Assembly (NCBI RefSeq): GCF_029392815.1
Contig: NZ_CP113942.1
Span: 124,001-188,000 of the forward strand
Length of the DNA: 64,000 nucleotides
Origin: Bifidobacterium sp. ESL0682
GTDB taxonomy: Bacteria > Actinomycetota > Actinomycetes > Actinomycetales > Bifidobacteriaceae
Reading direction: 5' to 3'
Part shown: positions 57,069-64,000 of the stretch, piece after piece
Layout: every line of letters starts with the position of its first letter
Position numbering within the stretch: position 1 is the first letter of the stretch
Program-made: the position numbers and the translations under genes
Notes under the pieces: generated by a model
Seen by the model: the letters and a program-made list of their open reading frames with translations, nothing else
What the model was told of the DNA's origin: nothing
The model's database searches: none

Positions 57069-57072
57069 CAGG
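57052..57072 (+). promoter_or_regulatory. HAIR element 2 (HspR operator)
   Basis: GTTGAGT, 7 bases, GCTCAGG. It matches 11 of 14 HspR consensus positions and overlaps the dnaK -10. Confidence 0.7.
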
Positions 57073-57195
57073 TTTTGGAACATCAATCAGGTGCGAACCT
57101 GGATGCGGGCCGCGAACGAGAAACGAAAGTCTCGACACGGCGACCGGACCCGAGCGAACAGATGTGAAACGTAACGAATATAAGGAGAAACGAAT

Positions 57196-59097
<1,902 letters not shown>

Positions 59098-59099
59098 TT

Positions 59100-59960
59100 A
59101 TGTCCGGGTTCGATAAGGACGACTATCTGAAGGATCTGCCGGATCCCGACGACGCGTGGCTCAACTCTTTGGCTGGGTTCGATGCGTCGGCAGCGGGATT
59201 CGGCGGGTCCCCGGACGGGGCCGATCCCGCAGAACCTGAGCAGGCTAATGCCGGCGCAACCGGCGAAAAGGCGGGTGAAACAATGAGCTCCGAACAGTCG
59301 AATAACAAGGCCGACGACGAGGCGAAGCAGAACCCACAGAGTGCTGCCGCTTCAGCTGCCAACAACAACGACAATACGAATGTGAACGACGGTTCCGCGC
59401 AAGCGGCCGCTGGTCAGACTGGTGACAGTCAAGCCAATGCTGCTGGTTCCGCCGCTGCCGCTCACGCAACTGGTGACGCGGGCAAGGCCGATGCTGCCGC
59501 AGGCAAGGATGGCGACAATACGCTGACGCCACTTGGGCAGGCGAAGAAGGAAGCCGCGGACTACCTCGATGCGCTCCAGCGTGAGCGTGCCGAGTTTGTC
59601 AACTTCCGCAACCGCTCCAAGAAAGAGCAGGAGACCTTCCGCCAGCACGGCATCATCGATGTGCTGACTGCATTGCTCCCGGCGCTCGACGACATCGACC
59701 GCATCCGCGAGCACGATGAGTTGAACGATTCGTTTGCCGCTGTGGCCAACAAGATTGACAAGGCGTTCGAGAAGTTCGGCGTGGAGAAGTTCGGAGAGAA
59801 GGGTGAGACCTTCGATCCGACCAAGCACGAGGCGATACTTCACAAGCCGGATGCCGAAGCGACCGAAGAGACTGTGGACACCGTCGTAGAGGCGGGCTAT
59901 CGCATCGGCGACCGGGTAATTCGCGCCGCTCGTGTGGTGGTGGCTTCCCCGAAGGCCTAG
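59100..59960 (+). CDS. grpE: Nucleotide exchange factor GrpE
   Basis: 286 residues, two bases after dnaK. Residues about 145-286 are the GrpE core (AADYLDALQRERAEFVNFRNRSKKE coiled coil; DVLTALLPALDDIDRI; FGVEKFGEKGETFDPTKHEA; beta domain VVEAGYRIGDRVIRAARVVVA). The N-terminal 140 residues are Ala/Asn/Asp/Gly-rich and probably disordered, far longer than in most GrpE proteins (total about 200). ATG 59100 lacks a good Shine-Dalgarno sequence; translation may be coupled to dnaK. It releases ADP from DnaK. Confidence 0.96.
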   Translation: MSGFDKDDYLKDLPDPDDAWLNSLAGFDASAAGFGGSPDGADPAEPEQANAGATGEKAGETMSSEQSNNKADDEAKQNPQSAAASAANNNDNTNVNDGSAQAAAGQTGDSQANAAGSAAAAHATGDAGKADAAAGKDGDNTLTPLGQAKKEAADYLDALQRERAEFVNFRNRSKKEQETFRQHGIIDVLTALLPALDDIDRIREHDELNDSFAAVANKIDKAFEKFGVEKFGEKGETFDPTKHEAILHKPDAEATEETVDTVVEAGYRIGDRVIRAARVVVASPKA

Positions 59961-60086
59961 CGGGTTTCCGCAATGACGTGATACGTAGAGTGCGATTCCC
60001 CGCGTGGCCGGAGGGTCGCACTTATCGTTTTGTAGAGTCGTTGCAGGGAATGTATCGGCTTATGGCCCGAAAAGGAGGGCAGTGAT

Positions 60087-61139
60087 ATGGCTGAGAATGA
60101 ATGGCTAGATAAAGATTTTTACAAGGTGCTCGGCGTCTCCAAGGACGCATCGAGCTCGGAGATTACCAAGGCTTACCGCAAGCTCGCGCGTAAGTATCAT
60201 CCGGATCTCAACAAGACCAAAGAGGCCGAGGAGAAGTTCAAGGACATCTCGGAAGCCTACGATGTGCTCAGCAACGAGGATCAGCGACGCAAGTACGATG
60301 CGATTCGCCAGTTCGCGGGCGGTGGTGCAAGGTTCGCCGGTGGCTCCGGGCAAGGTGGGTTCGGAGGTGACGCCTCTGACTTCTCCGACATCTTCGGTTC
60401 GATGTTCGGCGGCGGCGCAGGCGGCCCCGGCGGGGTTCACTTCTCGACTTCCGGCGGCGGGCCGACCAACCTGAACGACATCTTCTCGATGTTCGGCAAC
60501 GCGGCTGGCCAGGGTGCTGGCGGCTACGCGGGCGCGGGCGCTGGCTCGCCCTACGGAGCCGGTTACGGCAGCGGGTCGAGCACCTACCGCGAGCCGCAGG
60601 AACCGGTGCGTGGCGAGGATCGCAACTCGAAGATCACGCTGACGTTCCGCCAGGCCGTAAAGGGCGCGACCGTCTCGCTGAAGGCAGGCGGGCGCAAGTT
60701 CAAGACCCACATCCCGGCCGGTGTCAAGGACGGGCAGAAGATTCGGCTTCCCGGCAAGGGCAAGCTCGGCTCCAACGGCGGGTCCGCAGGTGATATGTAT
60801 CTGCAGATCAGCGTGAAGAACGACACGAAGTTCAGCCTCGACGGCAACAACATCGTGATGCCGCTTCCGGTGACCATCGGCGAGGCCGTTTCCGGTGCTC
60901 GCGTCAAGGCGCTCGACTTCGACGGCAACGAAGTGACGTTCCGTGTGCCTGCTGGCACATCGAGCGGTACCGAGGTCCGTGTCAGCGGCAAGGGTGTTCC
61001 TGGCCGTGATGGTGACTTGGTCGGACGCGTGGTGATTCGCGTGCCGAGCAGGCCCAGCATGGCGCAGAAGCACGATGCCAAGGAATTCGACAAGAACTCT
61101 GGTGAGTTCGTCGACGAGGTGGCCAAAGAGCGCGAGTGA
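60087..61139 (+). CDS. dnaJ: DnaJ-type co-chaperone without zinc fingers
   Basis: 350 residues. J domain ([35 protein letters not shown], with the HPD tripeptide at residues 37-39), then a Gly-rich linker (about residues 70-170) and two C-terminal beta domains ([44 protein letters not shown]). No CxxCxGxG zinc motifs are present, so this is the type II (CbpA-like) form. AAGGAGG precedes the ATG. It stimulates DnaK ATPase and delivers substrates. Third gene of the heat-shock operon. Confidence 0.95.
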   Translation: MAENEWLDKDFYKVLGVSKDASSSEITKAYRKLARKYHPDLNKTKEAEEKFKDISEAYDVLSNEDQRRKYDAIRQFAGGGARFAGGSGQGGFGGDASDFSDIFGSMFGGGAGGPGGVHFSTSGGGPTNLNDIFSMFGNAAGQGAGGYAGAGAGSPYGAGYGSGSSTYREPQEPVRGEDRNSKITLTFRQAVKGATVSLKAGGRKFKTHIPAGVKDGQKIRLPGKGKLGSNGGSAGDMYLQISVKNDTKFSLDGNNIVMPLPVTIGEAVSGARVKALDFDGNEVTFRVPAGTSSGTEVRVSGKGVPGRDGDLVGRVVIRVPSRPSMAQKHDAKEFDKNSGEFVDEVAKERE

Positions 61140-61198
61140 TTCGCGCGACTGCGGCTGCCGATGGTCGAAGCGGAGTGAGTTTCGGCGCTTCGATTTGA

Positions 61199-61236
61199 CG
61201 GGGATGCCTGCCGGTCGATTCCGGTAGGCATCCCCG
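61199..61236 (+). terminator. Hairpin between dnaJ and hspR
   Basis: 16-bp stem (61199-61214 with 61221-61236, one G-U pair), 6-base loop, without T run. It may reduce transcription into hspR or stabilise the dnaJ mRNA end. Confidence 0.6.
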
Positions 61237-61323
61237 TGGGGCGATAGCAAGTTGTGGCTGGTCTATTGGTGAGCATCTGGAATGTTTGCCGATAGACCAA
61301 TTCGGCAGTTTTGGACTCGATAG

Positions 61324-61366
61324 GCATTGCGTACGATGTTGATGGATAAAGACATCAGTGCAATGC
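61324..61366 (+). promoter_or_regulatory. Nested inverted repeat before hspR
   Basis: GCATTGC (61324-61330) with GCAATGC (61360-61366), inner arms GATGT and ACATC. It lies 45 bases before the hspR ATG. A shorter repeat GGTCTAT / ATAGACC is at 61260-61266 and 61292-61298. Confidence 0.35.
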
Positions 61367-61410
61367 GTTATGAATGAAGTTACCGACAATGACGAGTGGA
61401 GGTGGATGTG

Positions 61411-62103
61411 ATGGCTCGGATTTCTCGTGAGGTGCAGGCGCTGTATGGACTGTGCGCTGTCGCGCTGGTCGAACAACGCGCGGATCTGGATGGTGCCGAC
61501 GACGTAGGTTTCGACATCGATTTGCCGGTCTTCAGCGTCGGTCGTGCCGCGCAGTTGGCCAACATCCATCCCCAGACCCTGCGTCAATACGACCGTCAAG
61601 GGCTCATCGTTCCGCAACGCACGGAAGGCGGCGCTCGCCGCTATTCCCTGCGCGATGTGCGCAAGCTTGCCCAGGCTCAGCAAATGAGCCAGGAAGACGG
61701 CATCAATCTTGCCGGCATCTCGCGTATCCTCGACTTGCAGGAGGAGAACCGCCAGCTGCGGCGCGAAGTCAAAAGACTCGAACGTCCGAGTGGTTCCAGC
61801 ATTTTCGCGGCCGATTCGGATGGCGGCATCACCGAGATTCAGCGCTCGCGTCAGGCCCGCCGCTGGCGTCACGAAGTACAGGCTCACACCCGTGAGCTTC
61901 CCGGCCGCCCGTATTATGCCAATGATGCCGACAATCCATATGCCTCCACTGTTTCTGAGGCATCGGACGAAGGCGGCAACGGCACTTCGCAACAGTCAAG
62001 TGTGCACAAGCCTCGCCATGCTGCGAAGCCTACTGCTGATTCTCATGCCGACCCGTTCGTCGATCCCCGTTCGCTGGTGGTATGGGGCCACTATTTCGAC
62101 TGA
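61411..62103 (+). CDS. hspR: Heat-shock repressor HspR, MerR family
   Basis: 230 residues. The MerR-like helix-turn-helix is FSVGRAAQLANIHPQTLRQYDRQGLIVPQRTEGGARRYSLRDV, followed by a helix (LAGISRILDLQEENRQLRREVKRLE) for dimer formation. HspR of related bacteria is about 130-180 residues; here about 80 C-terminal residues are added, rich in Ser/Asp/Asn/His. ATG 61411 follows GGAGGTGG. HspR binds HAIR sites with DnaK as co-repressor; two such sites lie before dnaK. Confidence 0.94.
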   Translation: MARISREVQALYGLCAVALVEQRADLDGADDVGFDIDLPVFSVGRAAQLANIHPQTLRQYDRQGLIVPQRTEGGARRYSLRDVRKLAQAQQMSQEDGINLAGISRILDLQEENRQLRREVKRLERPSGSSIFAADSDGGITEIQRSRQARRWRHEVQAHTRELPGRPYYANDADNPYASTVSEASDEGGNGTSQQSSVHKPRHAAKPTADSHADPFVDPRSLVVWGHYFD

Positions 62104-62271
62104 TTAGTTTGCAGTCCGATTGACGGTTTTAATTTCGTGATTGATGCCATGATTTAAGCGAGTGCTTATGGCATGATAGAGATGTACGGAATACGGAAAA
62201 TGTCGGCGGAATGTGTCATGACGATTGCATAAGTGTGCTGGCATGAACGGATATGGCGAGGTGGATTCTCT

Positions 62272-63225
62272 TTGGCGTCACAGCTGCAGCAGCAAAACGA
62301 CAACATAAACAATGACCGAGTGCTCAAGGCCGTGCTGTGGGATATGGACGGCACGTTGATCGACTCGGAGCCCTACTGGCATGAGGTCGAGATGGGTATC
62401 GCTCGTGAACATGGTGGTTTCTGGAGCGAAGACATTGGTTGGACCTGCTCCGGTAAACCCGTGCCACAGGTTGCCCAGCGCATGATTGACGAGGGCACGC
62501 AGCTGTCAGTGGATGAAATCGGACGACTGATGATCGAGGGCGTCGCGCAGAAGGAAGCGGAACGCATGCCGTGGATTCCCGGTGTGGAGGATGTGTTGCG
62601 CTCGCTGGTTGCTGCTGGCATTCCATCGGTTCTGGTCACGGCATCGCCTCGGCGTATGGCTGAGAACTTGGTGCGTCAGGCTCCCGAAGGCGCATTCGTC
62701 GGTTATGTATGTAGTGATGACGATCTGCCCAAGAAGCCGAACCCCGCACCCTATCTTGCCGCCGCGGAAGTGATCGGTATTAATGTTCCGCAAGAAATCG
62801 CGGTAGCCAATGGTATGCCGGTTTCAGGCAGCGGTCGGCCTGGCCTGCAGCTTGGCGACGGCGAGCCATCTCAGCAGAGCGGCGATAGCGAGTCCAGCCG
62901 TCAAAATAGTGGTAACCAAAGCGGTCAACAAGTCAGCGACGGCAAGTCAGATAAAAAAGTCTCAGACGATAAAATAGACGGCATTTCAGAGCATGCTGAT
63001 TTCTGCCGCGATATGGCAAGATGCGTAGCCATCGAGGATTCGATGACCGGCATCCAGTCGGCCGCCGCTTCCGGCGCGACCACCATCGCTCAAACCGGCT
63101 TCATCAAAACTGACACTTCCGCCGGCCCACAATTCGCTTCAATCAACGGCTACGACGGCCTGACCGCTGAAGTGTTGGAACGCTATGCCGAGCAACGTTT
63201 GGCGGCAATGAGCCAGATGAAGTAA
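62272..63225 (+). CDS. HAD-superfamily phosphatase with a low-complexity insert
   Basis: 317 residues if started at TTG 62272 (GAGGTGG seven bases upstream; a GTG at 62233 is an alternative). Motif I is DMDGTLID from about residue 24; motif II is VLVTASPRRM; motif III Lys is in KPNPAPYL; motif IV is VAIEDSMTGI. The family is the phosphoglycolate/beta-phosphoglucomutase-type phosphatase. Between motifs III and IV there are about 65 extra residues (roughly 180-245) rich in Ser, Gln, Gly and Asp with short repeats (QSGDSESS, QQVSDGKSDKKVSDDK). The usual length is near 230. The substrate is unknown. Confidence 0.85.
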   Translation: MASQLQQQNDNINNDRVLKAVLWDMDGTLIDSEPYWHEVEMGIAREHGGFWSEDIGWTCSGKPVPQVAQRMIDEGTQLSVDEIGRLMIEGVAQKEAERMPWIPGVEDVLRSLVAAGIPSVLVTASPRRMAENLVRQAPEGAFVGYVCSDDDLPKKPNPAPYLAAAEVIGINVPQEIAVANGMPVSGSGRPGLQLGDGEPSQQSGDSESSRQNSGNQSGQQVSDGKSDKKVSDDKIDGISEHADFCRDMARCVAIEDSMTGIQSAAASGATTIAQTGFIKTDTSAGPQFASINGYDGLTAEVLERYAEQRLAAMSQMK

Positions 63226-63405
63226 ACAAGCCACAGCTCTAAAGCATGAAAAGGCTTTTGGGAAATCTGAAAGTCTACAAAGTGAAGCTGGTGGCATGCC
63301 GTTCTCATAGGACATACGCCCGTCGGAAGTGCACCTTTTCTGCACCCTTTTTGGGTATAAAAAAAGACCAGAATCATTGAAATCTCAACGTTTCCGGCCT
63401 AGAAG

Positions 63406-63478
63406 TGGAGCTGATGGTAATCGAAACCACGACCTCTTCGATGCGAACGAAGCGCTCTACCAACTGAGCTACAGCCCC
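63406..63478 (-). tRNA. tRNA-Ala, anticodon CGC
   Basis: 73 bases on the minus strand: acceptor stem GGGGCTG paired with CAGCTCC and a G3-U70 wobble, which is the alanine identity element; D-arm from TAGCTCAGTTGGTAGAGC; anticodon stem CTTCG/CGAAG with loop TTCGCAT and anticodon CGC; T loop TTCGATT. It decodes GCG. The CCA is not fully encoded. A seven-base A run (T on the minus strand) at 63359-63365 may end the transcript. Confidence 0.93.
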
Positions 63479-63633
63479 ATGTCTCAAGTTTGTCACTCAA
63501 GACAACGTTACATATTCTAATACAACCCAAGCCCAAGCACAATTTGGCGCGTTGCTGTGAACGCATCTGATTCGTCCTTCGTTTTCGAAGATACTTGGGC
63601 CAGGCTTTCCCGTTGTTACAGACTCAGAATGCA

Positions 63634-63692
63634 AAATGCGTCGTTACTAATACGGCACTAAGTGAGATATAGGTGCTAGTAACAACGCATTT
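63634..63692 (-). terminator. Long hairpin after the LUD-domain gene
   Basis: 16-bp arms AAATGCGTCGTTACTA / TAGTAACAACGCATTT with one mismatch, loop 27 bases. Confidence 0.6.
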
Positions 63693-63701
63693 AAAGTTTC
63701 T

Positions 63702-63751
63702 AAACATGCCTTTCCAGCATAAATCTATGTGACCGCTAGAAAAGCATGTTT
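63702..63751 (-). terminator. Hairpin immediately after the LUD-domain gene
   Basis: AAACATGC (63702-63709) with GCATGTTT (63744-63751), nine bases past the stop. It acts with the next hairpin as a possible double terminator. Confidence 0.55.
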
Positions 63752-63759
63752 GAAATCAA

Positions 63760-64000
63760 TCACATATCTTCGACCACCAGATAGGTCATGTCGAGCGGGC
63801 CGTGGACGCCGACGACCAGAACCATTTCGATATCGCCGGTCGATGAGGTGCCGGTGATGAAGTTGAGGTTCGAGGTCTTCAGTTCTCCGGACTTCAGGCG
63901 CGGCTCGTAGTAATCCATCGCCTGGCGGGTGCGAGCCACGATCTTGGACTTGCGGATGATGCTCAGGTAGTGCACCGGCAGGAAGTGGAATGCACGGCCT
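63760..64000 (-). CDS. LUD-domain protein (LutB/LutC-like), 5' part outside window
   Basis: The frame is open to the window edge, so only the C-terminal 79 residues are visible: HFLPVHYLSIIRKSKIV, then NLNFITGTSSTGDIEMVLVVGVHGPLDMTYLVVEDM. The FITGxSxTxDIE and GVHGP motifs are characteristic of the LUD domain, found in L-lactate utilisation proteins LutC and LutB. Function in bifidobacteria is not known. Stop at 63760. Confidence 0.8.
   Translation of the reverse strand, partial: GRAFHFLPVHYLSIIRKSKIVARTRQAMDYYEPRLKSGELKTSNLNFITGTSSTGDIEMVLVVGVHGPLDMTYLVVEDM

Larger units (their letters stand above)
56796..57195. other. Intergenic region with heat-shock control elements
   Basis: 400 bases holding a perfect 14-bp palindrome at 56945-56958 (GTTGGAATTCCAAC), two HAIR elements and the dnaK promoter, described separately. 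No gene seen. Confidence 0.6.

Overview
The window looks like chromosome of a Bifidobacterium or a close relative. The 16S rRNA text, the dnaK-grpE-dnaJ-hspR order with HAIR operators, the fused trehalose synthase/phosphatase, the YhgE/Pip pair, the LAxTG surface anchors and the moderately high GC all fit an actinobacterium of that group. I see no CRISPR array, prophage or insertion sequence.

Layout. 0-13.8 kb: housekeeping genes (end of an acidic protein, rlmB, dcd, a membrane protein, an esterase, a cation/proton antiporter, tadA, a TSUP exporter, otsAB, ilvA, a sirtuin). 13.8-28.3 kb: two rRNA operons in the same direction, nearly identical over about 5.57 kb, separated by a 2.6-kb island with a YefM/YoeB-type toxin-antitoxin pair and a short-chain dehydrogenase. 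28.6-28.9 kb: pieces of 16S rRNA on the opposite strand, in scrambled order. 28.9-34.3 kb: two YhgE/Pip-family membrane proteins in an overlapping operon. 34.7-39.1 kb: two paralogous DUF285 surface proteins ending in LAKTG and LARTG. 39.4-45.6 kb: a CmpB-like membrane protein, the class Ib ribonucleotide reductase genes nrdH-nrdI-nrdE under a predicted NrdR box, and a TetR regulator. 45.7-54 kb: two DHA2-type efflux pumps and a four-gene lipoprotein/adaptor/ABC export cassette. 54-56.8 kb: a membrane-bound XRE regulator, then a divergent oxidoreductase-marR pair with twin operators. 57-62.1 kb: the heat-shock operon. 62.2-64 kb: a HAD phosphatase, tRNA-Ala(CGC) and the end of a LUD-domain gene.

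How the parts work together. HspR very likely represses its own operon through two HAIR sites. The TetR, MarR and NrdR sites point to local control of efflux, oxidoreduction and dNTP synthesis. TadA, IlvA and perhaps others look leaderless, as is common in actinobacteria.

Sequence quality. About 25 single or few-base indels break otherwise well-conserved genes, including nrdE, dcd, rlmB and otsAB, and the two rRNA copies differ at positions that are normally invariant. The simplest reading is uncorrected sequencing or assembly error. Broken genes are therefore annotated as full-length CDS spans with the break positions given.
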